25,599 nucleotides of DNA. It comes from Candidatus Omnitrophota bacterium. GTDB taxonomy: Bacteria; Omnitrophota; Gorgyraeia; Aquiviventales; Aquiviventaceae. How positions within the stretch are numbered: position 1 is the first letter of the stretch; each line of letters starts with the position of its first letter. The notes under the pieces were generated by a model. The model saw only the letters and a list, made by a program, of their open reading frames with translations, was not told the DNA's origin and searched no databases. Where the stretch lies: assembly GCA_016206585.1 (NCBI GenBank), contig JACQRE010000016.1, positions 1 through 25,599 of the forward strand, read 5' to 3'. Position numbers and translations under genes: made by a program. Of this stretch, positions 8,121-15,174 are shown piece by piece.

Positions 8121-8147
8121 TTAAACACTAGTTTAAAACAAGTGTTT
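8121..8147. promoter_or_regulatory. Probable TetR-type operator palindrome overlapping the promoter
   Basis: AAACACT (8123-8129) and AGTGTTT (8141-8147) are perfect 7-bp inverted arms with an 11-bp centre. A second nested palindrome, TTAAAC-ACTA-GTTTAA, covers 8121-8136. Both overlap the -10 box and the spacer, the standard place for a TetR-family repressor to block RNA polymerase. The assignment to the adjacent regulator is inference from position. Confidence 0.6.
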
Positions 8148-8158
8148 GAATTCGTCAA
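8130..8158 (-). promoter_or_regulatory. Sigma-70-type promoter of the tetR-efflux operon
   Basis: On the minus strand, TTGACG (complement of 8153-8158) and TAAACT (complement of 8130-8135) are separated by exactly 17 bp. The -35 box matches the consensus at five of six positions and the -10 at four of six. Transcription would start about 17-20 bp upstream of the tetR ATG, leaving a short leader that contains the AGGGGGTG ribosome-binding site. Confidence 0.65.
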
Positions 8159-8191
8159 GCCCGGCGGGTATTTTCCATGCTGGCTTTCACG

Positions 8192-8220
8192 TTTCGAGGC
8201 GGAAGAAACTCTTGTACAAT
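8192..8220 (+). promoter_or_regulatory. Possible promoter of the phosphatase gene
   Basis: TACAAT at 8215-8220 is a good -10 hexamer (five of six to consensus). The -35 region 17 bp upstream (TTTCGA, 8192-8197) is weak. The -10 ends only 7 bp before the ATG at 8228, so the transcript would begin at or next to the start codon and be leaderless or nearly so. No Shine-Dalgarno sequence is present, which agrees with that reading. Confidence 0.4.
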
Positions 8221-8227
8221 AACGGGC

Positions 8228-9019
8228 ATGACCGGGAACCAACGGACCTTGCTCGCCTGGCTCGAGCGCGAAGTGCGCTCCTGCCGCCCGACCGCCCTCC
8301 GGTACTTCCGCTCCGCGTCGCTTCGCGTGGACCGCAAGCCGGATCAGTCGCCGGTGACGGCGGCCGACCGGGCGGTGGAGGAGCGCTTGCGCCGGGCGCT
8401 CTCACGCGCCTGCGCGGGCGAAGCCGTCATCGGGGAAGAGTTCGGCGCGACCGGCAGGCCCGGATCGAGCTACTGGACGGTGGATCCGATCGACGGGACG
8501 CGGGCGTTCTCCCGCGGCCTGCCGACCTGGGCGATCCTGATCGCGAAGGTCGAAGGCGGCCGGCCGGTGCTCGGCCTGTGCGATTTCCCGGCGCTGGGCA
8601 TCACGCTCGGCGTCGCGCGCGGGGTGCCGGCCTTCGAGCGGGAGCGCGGGCGGCTGAGCCGGCTCCGGCCTCCGCGGCGCACTACCCGTCTGGCGGACGC
8701 GGTCCTGCTTCACGGCGGCCTGCGGTGGTGGCCGGCGCGCCAGCGGATGCGCGATCGTTTCATCCGGCTGACCCACCAGTGCTTCCTGGAACGGTCCTAT
8801 GGCGACGCGTATGGCTACTTATGGGCGCTGCGCGGCTACGCCGACATCGTCGTCGACTACGGCGTGAAAGTGTGGGACATGGCGCCATTGGCGGCCCTGG
8901 CTGCCGCCACCGGGCGCGTCATGACGGACTTCAGCGGTCGCCCCTCCTGGACCGGCCCCGACACGGTGTTCGGCTCGCCCTCCATGGTCCGGCACGTCGT
9001 CCGCGCGCTCCATGCGTGA
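8228..9019 (+). CDS. Inositol-monophosphatase family phosphatase (SuhB/HisN-like)
   Basis: This is a predicted Mg2+-dependent, Li+-sensitive type phosphatase acting on a small phosphate ester such as inositol phosphate, histidinol phosphate or a nucleoside bisphosphate. The family's three metal-site motifs are all present: G-E-E (Glu70-Glu71), DPIDGT (Asp86, Asp89) and V-W-D-M-A (Asp217). The 263-residue length is normal. I place the start at ATG 8228 because the longer frame from 8177 adds a sequence with no family counterpart and would include the -10 box. The stop overlaps the GH1 start by 8 bp, so the two are translationally coupled. The substrate cannot be told from the sequence. Confidence 0.88.
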   Translation: MTGNQRTLLAWLEREVRSCRPTALRYFRSASLRVDRKPDQSPVTAADRAVEERLRRALSRACAGEAVIGEEFGATGRPGSSYWTVDPIDGTRAFSRGLPTWAILIAKVEGGRPVLGLCDFPALGITLGVARGVPAFERERGRLSRLRPPRRTTRLADAVLLHGGLRWWPARQRMRDRFIRLTHQCFLERSYGDAYGYLWALRGYADIVVDYGVKVWDMAPLAALAAATGRVMTDFSGRPSWTGPDTVFGSPSMVRHVVRALHA

Positions 9020-10313
9020 ATTTGTCTTTCCTGATGGGTTCCTCTGGGGTGCTTCGACCTCTGCCCATCAGGTGGAAGGGCATAACGTCCACAGCGACTG
9101 GTGGGCGTGGGAGCAGGCCGGCCGCGTGAAGGACCGCTCGGGAGCGGCGTGCGACCACTACCAGCGCTTCGAGGACGATTTCGACCTGGCGGTCTCGCTG
9201 GGGCACCGCGCCCATCGCTGCTCGATCGAGTGGGCGCGCCTGGAGCCGGCCGAAGGGCAGTGGGACGACGGGGCGCTGCGCCATTACGCGGACGTCGTGC
9301 GCGCCCTGCGCCGCCGCCGGCTTGAGCCGGTCATCACCCTGCACCACTTCACGAACCCCCAGTGGTTCCTCGCCCGCGGCGGCTGGACCAATCCGAAGTC
9401 GATCGACTGGTTCCTCCGCTACGTCCAGCGGGTGGCGCTCGCGGTCGGCGACTCCGTCCGGTACTGGGTGACCATCAACGAGCCGCTGGTGTACACCCGT
9501 CTGCATTACGTCCAGGGGCTGGGCCCGCCAGGGGCGCGCGACTTCGGCCAGGCCTTGCGGGTCATCGAGCACCTGATCCGGGGCCACGCGGCGGCGTACC
9601 GGGCGCTGCATGCGGCGCGCCGTCCCGGCTCGCCCAGGCCGCGCGTCAGCATCGCCCACCATCTGCCCGAGTTCCGGCCGTGCCGCCGCTGGTCGCTGCG
9701 GGACCGCTGGATCAGCCGCGTCACCGATCACATCTACAACCTCGCCTTCCTGCAGGCGCTGACGGAGGGGCGTGCGGCGGTCCCCGGGGTGGTGACGTGG
9801 CGCATCCCGGAGGCGCGCGCCACGCTCGACTACCTCGGGGTCAACTTCTACGGGCGCCAGTTCATCCGGTGGGCGCCGGACGCCGGCGCGTGGCCCGGCA
9901 GCAGCTGCGATCTGGGCCACCACCCGCGCGAGGTCACCGAGCGCACGTCGCTCGGGTGGGACGTGCATCCGGCATCGTTCACGTACGTCCTGTGCCGCAT
10001 GGCGCAGATGGGGCTGCCCCTCCTCGTGACGGAAAACGGCACCTGCATGGAGGACGACGAGCACCGCTGGCGCTACCTCCTGCGGCACATCCAGGCGATG
10101 GCGCGCGCGATGCAGCGCGGGGTCGAGGTCCTCGGCTACTGTTGCTGGTCGCTGCTCGACAACTTCGAGTGGGCGGACGGCTTCGGACCGCGCTTCGGCC
10201 TCGTCGAGGTCGATTACGCCACGCAGCGGCGCACCGTCCGCGACAGCGGCCGTCAGTACGCGAACATCTGCACATCCAACCGCATCCCATTGGACACGTC
10301 GTGGAACGTTTAA
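9012..10313 (+). CDS. GH1 family beta-glycosidase
   Basis: This retaining beta-glucosidase-type enzyme of glycoside hydrolase family 1 should be cytoplasmic, as no signal peptide is present. The N-terminal FPDGFLWGASTSAHQVEG is the family signature. The acid/base is Glu157 in TINEP and the nucleophile is Glu341 in VTENG. The C-terminal SLLDNFEWADGFGPRFGLVEVDY is the usual sugar-binding loop and strand 8. At 433 residues it is slightly short but complete. It begins inside the end of the phosphatase gene. Its stop (TAA 10311-10313) and last residues W-N-V are made by the heptamer repeat that follows. The substrate (glucoside, galactoside or phospho-sugar) is not determined; I see no obvious phospho-sugar-binding pocket motif. 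Confidence 0.93.
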   Translation: MREFVFPDGFLWGASTSAHQVEGHNVHSDWWAWEQAGRVKDRSGAACDHYQRFEDDFDLAVSLGHRAHRCSIEWARLEPAEGQWDDGALRHYADVVRALRRRRLEPVITLHHFTNPQWFLARGGWTNPKSIDWFLRYVQRVALAVGDSVRYWVTINEPLVYTRLHYVQGLGPPGARDFGQALRVIEHLIRGHAAAYRALHAARRPGSPRPRVSIAHHLPEFRPCRRWSLRDRWISRVTDHIYNLAFLQALTEGRAAVPGVVTWRIPEARATLDYLGVNFYGRQFIRWAPDAGAWPGSSCDLGHHPREVTERTSLGWDVHPASFTYVLCRMAQMGLPLLVTENGTCMEDDEHRWRYLLRHIQAMARAMQRGVEVLGYCCWSLLDNFEWADGFGPRFGLVEVDYATQRRTVRDSGRQYANICTSNRIPLDTSWNV

Positions 10314-10401
10314 CGTGTAAGGTGTAACGTGAAATCCACAGCGGACTGGCTTTTGATTTGGCCTGTACGTTACACGTTAAACGTTACACGTTACACGAAC
10401 G
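10305..10401. repeat. Two inverted heptamer arrays (GTKTAAC / ACGTTAC) forming a 16-bp stem
   Basis: The left array reads GTTTAAC, GTGTAAG, GTGTAAC, GTGAAAT (10308-10335). The right array reads ACGTTAC, ACGTTAA, ACGTTAC, ACGTTAC (10367-10394) and then a degenerate ACGAACG. The two arrays are reverse complements of each other: AACGTTTAACGTGTAA (10305-10320) pairs perfectly with 10370-10385 across a loop of about 49 nt. It fills most of the gap between the GH1 and SDR genes. No U-tract follows the stem, so it is not a standard intrinsic terminator. Confidence 0.85.
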
Positions 10402-10417
10402 TCGAGGCGCCTCTCGC

Positions 10418-11407
10418 ATGGCCCATGCGCTTGTGTTAGGTGCCACCGGGCACATTGGCGCCCATGTTGTGCGCGCGCTGCTCGCCGAGGGCCACGAGGT
10501 GCGCGCCGCCTACCGCCGCGAGCGCTACCTCTCCGTCCTTGAGGGCCTGTCCCTTGAGCGCCTCCGCGTGGACTTCGAGGCGCCCGACGGCCTGCGCGCC
10601 GCACTCGAGGGCTGCGACTGGGTGTTCCACGCCGCCGGCTACTACCCTCCGTGTACCGAACGCCGCGAGCGCGCCATCGCGCTGGGTGTCGAGTCGACGC
10701 GCCGTCTGCTCTCACAGATCCGCCGCGCCAACCCCCAACGCCTTCTGTTCACCAGCAGCGCGGCCACCATCCGCCGGGTGGAGAGCCGTCCCTCCACGGA
10801 AGAGGACGCGCAGCCGTGGCCGTCCAACGAGGGACAGCCGCTCTACACGACGGTGAAGGTGGCGATGGAGCGGGAAGTCTTGCGCGCGCACCGCGAGGAA
10901 GGACTGCCGGTCGTCATCCTCAATCCCAGCGTCTGCCTGGGCGAATACGATGCGCACGCGTTCTCGGGGCGCGCGATCCTCGCGTTCGCCAAGCACCGGC
11001 TGCCGTTCTATCTCGGCCATGGTTTCAATGCGGTGTACACCGGCGACGTCGGCGTGGGCCATGTGCGGGCGGCCCAGCAGGGGCGGCTGGGCGAGCGGTA
11101 TCTGCTGACGTGCCGCAACATCCAGGTCAAAGCGTTTGCGGAGCTTGTGGCACGCGCCGCCGGGGTGCCGCCTCCTCGCTGGCAGCTGCCGGACGCGGCC
11201 GCCTCGCTGGCCGCCGGGGTGAGCGAGGTGGTCGCCTGGGTGACGCGCCGGCCGCCATTGCTGCCGCGCCAGGTGGTCCACACCGCCAGGCGGGGCCAGT
11301 ACCTGGACGGCGGCAAGGCGCTGCGTGAATTGTCGCTGCCCCAAACGCCTCTCGAGGAAGCGATCGCGCGCGCCCTCGCCTGGTTCAGGCAGCACCACTA
11401 CCTCTAG
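10418..11407 (+). CDS. NAD(P)-dependent epimerase/reductase, extended SDR (dihydroflavonol-reductase/HpnA-like)
   Basis: This is a Rossmann-fold oxidoreductase acting on a nucleotide sugar, a flavonoid-like ketone or a hopanoid-linked sugar; the substrate cannot be read. The 329-residue protein starts with the nucleotide-binding motif G-A-T-G-H-I-G, has VFHAAG after strand 4, the catalytic serine region FTSSAAT and the Y-x-x-x-K pair in LYTTVKVAME. NPSVCLG is typical of this SDR group. I chose ATG 10418 because upstream in-frame codons lie inside the heptamer repeat and do not resemble the family. Only a weak GAGG-like ribosome site precedes it. It may belong to the same sugar-metabolism cluster as the phosphatase and GH1 genes. 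Confidence 0.88.
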   Translation: MAHALVLGATGHIGAHVVRALLAEGHEVRAAYRRERYLSVLEGLSLERLRVDFEAPDGLRAALEGCDWVFHAAGYYPPCTERRERAIALGVESTRRLLSQIRRANPQRLLFTSSAATIRRVESRPSTEEDAQPWPSNEGQPLYTTVKVAMEREVLRAHREEGLPVVILNPSVCLGEYDAHAFSGRAILAFAKHRLPFYLGHGFNAVYTGDVGVGHVRAAQQGRLGERYLLTCRNIQVKAFAELVARAAGVPPPRWQLPDAAASLAAGVSEVVAWVTRRPPLLPRQVVHTARRGQYLDGGKALRELSLPQTPLEEAIARALAWFRQHHYL

Positions 11408-11433
11408 CCACCGGGAGCGGGGAGGTCTATACT
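11405..11433 (+). promoter_or_regulatory. Probable promoter of the small exported protein / dsbD block
   Basis: TATACT (11428-11433) matches the -10 consensus at five of six positions. TAGCCA (11405-11410) lies 17 bp upstream and matches the -35 consensus at four of six. The leader of about 33 nt carries AGGAGGTG just before the ATG at 11473. The promoter sits immediately after the preceding gene's stop, marking a new transcription unit. Confidence 0.5.
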
Positions 11434-11472
11434 GCCATCAGGGTTCTCTCAGCCGGAACGAGGAGGTGCCCC

Positions 11473-11727
11473 ATGCGTTGGATGGTGATTGCGGCCGGAG
11501 TCGCGTTGGTCGCCGGCGCGTCCGTGAGTCAGGCGCGTGAACAGGCGATCGAGGATCCGCCGAAGGGCGTCTGGGACCTGGCGACGGTGTGGAACGGGCC
11601 GATCCAGCAGGTCAATCGGGACGCGCGCCGCTTCGATCTGGTCAGCGGCCTCTGGCTCGGCCTGCTCGAAGGCTCGGTCAAATCCGCGGAGCGCACAGCC
11701 AGCCTCGTGCTGCCCGACAAGGAATAG
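11473..11727 (+). CDS. Small exported protein resembling the TIGR04073 (exosortase-associated) family
   Basis: The 84-residue protein has a cleavable signal peptide (MRWMVIAAGVALVAGASVSQA), then a short mature part with GVWDLATVWNGPIQQVN and SGLWLGLLEGSVKSAERTA and the C-terminal VLP. The spacing of a Leu/Trp-rich first half, a G-L-x-x-G-L-x-x-G-x helix and a following Arg-Thr resembles TIGR04073 proteins, which occur in exosortase-bearing phyla. I make this match from memory and it needs a profile search. The ribosome-binding site AGGAGGTG is excellent. The stop is 25 bp before the DsbD-like gene. Function is unknown; no exosortase or PEP-CTERM protein is visible here. Confidence 0.72.
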   Translation: MRWMVIAAGVALVAGASVSQAREQAIEDPPKGVWDLATVWNGPIQQVNRDARRFDLVSGLWLGLLEGSVKSAERTASLVLPDKE

Positions 11728-11752
11728 CCTGCGAACCATTCCCTCCATTGTG

Positions 11753-12895
11753 ATGCGATGGCTCATCGCGCTCCCCCTCCTGCTCGGGTTCGGTCAGCCT
11801 CTCTGGGCCCAGGACGCCGCGTCCGGCACCGCCTCGCTTGACTGGTTGAACCAGGTGATCAGCCAGCAGGGCCTGTGGATTGGGCTCATCGCGGTGTTCT
11901 TCGGCGGGCTCGCCCTCAACCTGACCCCCTGCGTCTACCCGATGATCCCGGTGACGCTCGCGTTCTTCGGCGGCCAATCCGGCAGCACCTTGCGCCGCGG
12001 CGTGCTCCTGCCGTGCGCGTACGTGCTGGGCATTGCTCTCAACTACGCGGTGCTCGGCCTGGTCGCGGCGAAGACCGGCGCGCTCTTCGGCTCCTGGCTC
12101 CAGCAGCCGGTGGCGCTGCTCGGCATTGCCGCGATGGTGGTGGCCCTGGCGCTGAGCATGTTCGGGCTGTATGAGCTGCGCGTGCCCTCCGCGATCACCC
12201 GACGCATGGGCCAGGCCTCGGCCGGGCTCTGGGGAGCGTTCCTCATGGGCCTCCTGGTCGGCGTCGTCGCCGCGCCCTGCATCGGACCATTTGTCCTCAG
12301 CCTCTTGCTGTTCGTGAGCCGCCTCGCCGATCCGATCGCGGGCTTCCTCCTCTTCTTTGTCCTCGGGTTGGGCATGGGAGCTCCGTATATCATCCTGGGC
12401 CTCGCCGCGCAGCGCGTGAGCCGCCTGCCCAAAGCCGGCGCGTGGCTGGTCTGGAGCAAGCGGCTGCTCGGCGTGGTGTTGTTGGGGTTGGCGTTCTACT
12501 TCGTGCGGTCGCTCCTGCCGCGGAGCGCCCCGGCACCGGGTGTGGCGTGGATCCCGTACACCGAAGCCGCCCTGGAGGCCGCGCGACGGGACCAGCGGCC
12601 GGTGCTGGTCGACGTCTACGCGGACTGGTGCATCCCGTGCGTCGAGATGGACCACACGACGTTCCGCCATCCCGACGTGGTGCACGCCCTCGCCGGGGTG
12701 GCCACGCTGCGCGTCGATGCCACGCACGAGATCTCGCCGGACGCCGAGCGGCTCCTGGAGCGTCACCAGGTCTACGGCGCGCCCACCGTCCTGCTGTTTG
12801 ACCGCCGCGGGGCGGAGCGGCGCGAGCTGCGCCTGACCGGCTTCATCAGGCCCAAGGAATTCCTCGAGCGGTTGCGGCCCATCCTCTCACCATGA
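11753..12895 (+). CDS. Short DsbD-type thiol:disulfide interchange protein (transmembrane plus thioredoxin domains)
   Basis: This inner-membrane protein should carry electrons from cytoplasmic thioredoxin to the periplasm, for disulfide reduction or cytochrome c maturation. The 380-residue protein has a signal peptide ending near LWAQ, a multi-helix DsbD/CcdA membrane domain with Cys60 in NLTPCVYPMIP and Cys176 in VAAPCIGPF, and a C-terminal periplasmic thioredoxin-like domain with C-I-P-C (Cys293, Cys296) in YADWCIPC. The N-terminal DsbD-alpha domain of the E. coli enzyme is absent; only about 20 residues separate the signal peptide from the first helix. ATG 11753 is chosen because it starts the signal peptide; GTG 11750 is an alternative. 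The ribosome site is weak. The gene overlaps the CDF exporter by ATGA. Confidence 0.92.
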   Translation: MRWLIALPLLLGFGQPLWAQDAASGTASLDWLNQVISQQGLWIGLIAVFFGGLALNLTPCVYPMIPVTLAFFGGQSGSTLRRGVLLPCAYVLGIALNYAVLGLVAAKTGALFGSWLQQPVALLGIAAMVVALALSMFGLYELRVPSAITRRMGQASAGLWGAFLMGLLVGVVAAPCIGPFVLSLLLFVSRLADPIAGFLLFFVLGLGMGAPYIILGLAAQRVSRLPKAGAWLVWSKRLLGVVLLGLAFYFVRSLLPRSAPAPGVAWIPYTEAALEAARRDQRPVLVDVYADWCIPCVEMDHTTFRHPDVVHALAGVATLRVDATHEISPDAERLLERHQVYGAPTVLLFDRRGAERRELRLTGFIRPKEFLERLRPILSP

Positions 12896-13791
12896 GCCTG
12901 AGCGGCCACCAGCGCCCGTCGATGAGCGGGCAGCGCGAGCTGCGCGTCGCGCTCACCCTCACGATCGCCGTCATGATCGTCGAGTTCGTCGCCGGGTGGC
13001 TGAGCGGCAGCTTGGCCTTGTTCGCCGACGCGGGACACATGCTCGCCGATGCCTCGGCGCTCGCCTTCAGCCTCTTCGCCGCGTGGATCGCCGCGCGCCC
13101 CGCCACTCCCGGGAAGACCTACGGCTACTACCGCACCGAGATCCTCGCCGCACTCGCCAACGGCGTCGCCCTGTGGCTCATCGTCATCTGGATCGACGTC
13201 CGCGCCTGGCAGCGGCTGCAGGAGCCGGCCCCCGTGGCCGGAGGCCTCATGATGACTGTCGCGGTGATCGGCCTCGTCACCAACCTCGTCAGCGGCTGGG
13301 TGCTGCGGACGGCCCGGACAGGCAGCCTCAACGTCGAAGGGGCGTGGCTCAACGTCATGAGCGACGCGCTGGGCTCGGTGGGCGTCATCATCGCCGGATG
13401 GCTGATCCGCGAGCACGGCTGGACGGCCGCGGACCCGATCGCCAGCATGATCATCGGCGTGCTCATCGCCGTCAACGCCTGGAGCCTGATCAAGCGGTCG
13501 GTCAACATCCTCCTGGAGGGCGCGCCGGGCCACCTGCGGATTCCCGACGTCATGCAGGCGATGCGCACCGTCCCCGGCGTCCACGAGGTGCACGACCTGC
13601 ATCTGTGGACCATCACGACGGGCATGGACGCGATGAGCGGGCACGTGATCGTCCAGGACGTCGGCCGCAGCACCGAGATCCTCAACCGGCTCAACGCGCT
13701 CCTGTCCCAGCGCTTCGGGATCGCGCACACGACGCTGCAGCTGGAGCCGCGGGAGCATGTCTGCCAGATGGGAGGCGCGGCGCGGGGTTGA
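12892..13791 (+). CDS. Cation diffusion facilitator (CzcD/ZitB-like metal exporter)
   Basis: This is an inner-membrane metal/proton antiporter, usually exporting Zn2+, Co2+ or Cd2+. The 299-residue protein has six predicted membrane segments and a C-terminal cytoplasmic metal-binding domain with VHDLHLWTITTG and HTTLQLEP. The transport site in TM2 is normal (His49 and Asp53 in ADAGHMLAD). In TM5 the expected His-x3-Asp reads Asn154-x3-Asp158 (LNVMSDALGSVG), so one zinc ligand is replaced by Asn, which may change specificity. No histidine-rich loop is present. The start overlaps the DsbD-like gene by 4 bp (ATGA), so the two are coupled and may serve envelope metal and thiol homeostasis together. 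Confidence 0.93.
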   Translation: MSLSGHQRPSMSGQRELRVALTLTIAVMIVEFVAGWLSGSLALFADAGHMLADASALAFSLFAAWIAARPATPGKTYGYYRTEILAALANGVALWLIVIWIDVRAWQRLQEPAPVAGGLMMTVAVIGLVTNLVSGWVLRTARTGSLNVEGAWLNVMSDALGSVGVIIAGWLIREHGWTAADPIASMIIGVLIAVNAWSLIKRSVNILLEGAPGHLRIPDVMQAMRTVPGVHEVHDLHLWTITTGMDAMSGHVIVQDVGRSTEILNRLNALLSQRFGIAHTTLQLEPREHVCQMGGAARG

Positions 13792-13816
13792 AGCAGGCGG
13801 GGGAGTTTGTTAGACT
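13788..13816 (+). promoter_or_regulatory. Possible promoter of the peptidoglycan-binding lipoprotein gene
   Basis: TTGAAG (13788-13793) and TAGACT (13811-13816) are separated by 17 bp, each matching consensus at four of six positions. The -35 box covers the last bases of the CDF gene. A leader of about 45 nt would follow, ending in GGGAGGTGG before ATG 13869. Confidence 0.45.
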
Positions 13817-13868
13817 ACTCAAAGACGGTGTGGCGGAGCCTACGACGATGGGAACAGGGAGGTGGTGG

Positions 13869-14375
13869 ATGTTCGGGCTGCGGGTGTTGGGAGTGATCCT
13901 CATGATGGCGGCGGTCAGCGGGTGCGCCGGGACGCGGTCGCGCCAGGACTACGCGCGATTGCAATCACAGGTCGGTCTGTTGGATGAACGGGTCACGCAG
14001 CTCGAACGCTCCTCGGGCATGGGCGGATTGTCCGCCGCCCCGATCTCCGAGCCGATGTTCGACGGGGGCACGGCGGTCAGCGGCAGCGGGTCGTCCAGGA
14101 AGCGCACCGCCTCGAGGCCGGCCGCCTCCGCCCCGTCCTCCATCAAGCCGAGCACGCGGGAGATCCAGCAGGCGCTGAAGAACGCGGGCTTCTACCAGGG
14201 ATCGGTCGATGGGAAGATGGGACCGATCACCCGTGAGGCGGTCAAAGAGTTTCAGCGCGTCCACGGCCTGTCCGACGACGGCGTCGTCGGACGGCAGACG
14301 TGGACCAAGCTGAAGGCCTACGCCGAGCTGTCGAGTGCCAGCGGAGAGCTCAACGCCGCCGAACCGTTGAAGTAA
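13869..14375 (+). CDS. Peptidoglycan-binding lipoprotein with coiled coil and PG_binding_1 domain
   Basis: This is a predicted outer-membrane or periplasmic lipoprotein that tethers to the cell wall. The 168-residue protein has a signal with lipobox V-S-G-C (Cys19), a short heptad-like helix with YARLQSQVGLLDERVTQLE (about residues 27-45), a Ser/Ala/Pro-rich linker, and a peptidoglycan-binding domain at about 95-155 with IQQALKNAGFYQGSVDGKMG and FQRVHGLSDDGVVGRQTW. I chose ATG 13869 because GGAGG lies 6 nt upstream; ATG 13848 would add seven residues and lacks such a site. No catalytic domain is fused. The domain order suggests an envelope scaffold role, not hydrolysis. Confidence 0.88.
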   Translation: MFGLRVLGVILMMAAVSGCAGTRSRQDYARLQSQVGLLDERVTQLERSSGMGGLSAAPISEPMFDGGTAVSGSGSSRKRTASRPAASAPSSIKPSTREIQQALKNAGFYQGSVDGKMGPITREAVKEFQRVHGLSDDGVVGRQTWTKLKAYAELSSASGELNAAEPLK

Positions 14376-14393
14376 TTGCGGCGGGCCACCGTC

Positions 14394-15170
14394 ATGGGCC
14401 GCCGGCGTTCTGCGAGTCGGCGAGCGCTCCGCCAGCACACCTCGGCCTGCGCGTTGGGCCTGACCCTCCTGTGCGGGGGCGGCATGCTGCCGGCCAGCGG
14501 ATGCGCCCCCCAGCGCGTCACGATCTCCCTCATGCCTCCGCGGGTGTCGACGCCCGCGCCATCCGTGCTCTGGCACGAGCCGTTTGACGCGCTCAACCCC
14601 GGCCAATGGCGCGAAGTGGAGGTGCGGCGCCACACCCAGTATCGCGTGGCGGAGCTCGAGGGCCGGCGGTGTCTCGAGGCGAGCAGCCGCGACGGGGCGT
14701 CGATTCTGCTCAGCCCCGTGCGGTTCGATCCGGACACGCACGAATGGCTGTCGTGGGAATGGCGCGTGGACCGGTTCGTGCACGGCGAGGCGCTCGACCG
14801 CAAACAGGGGTCGGACGCCGCCGCGCGCGTGTACGTCTATTTTGACACGCGCGGATTGCCGTGGCAGAAACGCAGCATGGATTACGTCTGGTCCGCGTCG
14901 CTGCCGGTGGGCACGATCCTCGACAGCGCGTTCTCGTCCGAATCCAAGATCCTCGTCGCCGAGAGCGGCACCCAGGCCGCGGGTCAATGGCGGCGGGTCG
15001 AGCGCAACCTCGAAGACGATTATGCGCGGGCCTTCGGCGGCTCGATCCCGGACGTCGTCGCCATCGGCGTGATGAACGACACGGACAACACCGGCGGGGA
15101 AGCCCTCGCCTATTTCGACAACCTGCAGGTCAGCCGCGAGCCCTCCGCGGCGACGACCGAGCCACGGTGA
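14394..15170 (+). CDS. DUF3047-family exported protein
   Basis: The 258-residue protein begins with an Arg-rich start, a hydrophobic segment and a lipobox-like A-S-G-C, so it is exported and possibly lipid-anchored. The mature part matches DUF3047 landmarks: LSWEWRVDRF, SDAAARVYVYFDTR, the MDYVWS segment, and GVMNDTDNTGGEALAYFDNL near the end. The family is widespread and thought to adopt a beta-sandwich, but its function is not known. ATG 14394 starts the signal peptide; TTG 14376, directly after the previous stop, is an alternative that adds six residues. No clear ribosome site is seen, so coupling to the upstream lipoprotein gene is likely. The next gene starts 4 bp after its stop. Confidence 0.85.
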   Translation: MGRRRSASRRALRQHTSACALGLTLLCGGGMLPASGCAPQRVTISLMPPRVSTPAPSVLWHEPFDALNPGQWREVEVRRHTQYRVAELEGRRCLEASSRDGASILLSPVRFDPDTHEWLSWEWRVDRFVHGEALDRKQGSDAAARVYVYFDTRGLPWQKRSMDYVWSASLPVGTILDSAFSSESKILVAESGTQAAGQWRRVERNLEDDYARAFGGSIPDVVAIGVMNDTDNTGGEALAYFDNLQVSREPSAATTEPR

Positions 15171-15174
15171 CACG

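Noticed and set aside
10305..10385. Intrinsic terminator after the GH1 gene
   Set aside because: The 16-bp stem is AT-rich with a loop of about 49 nt and no U-tract; the heptamer periodicity explains the pairing.
12996..13868. Upstream extension of the peptidoglycan-binding lipoprotein frame
   Set aside because: It overlaps the CDF gene out of frame and lacks any domain; the true signal peptide starts at 13869.
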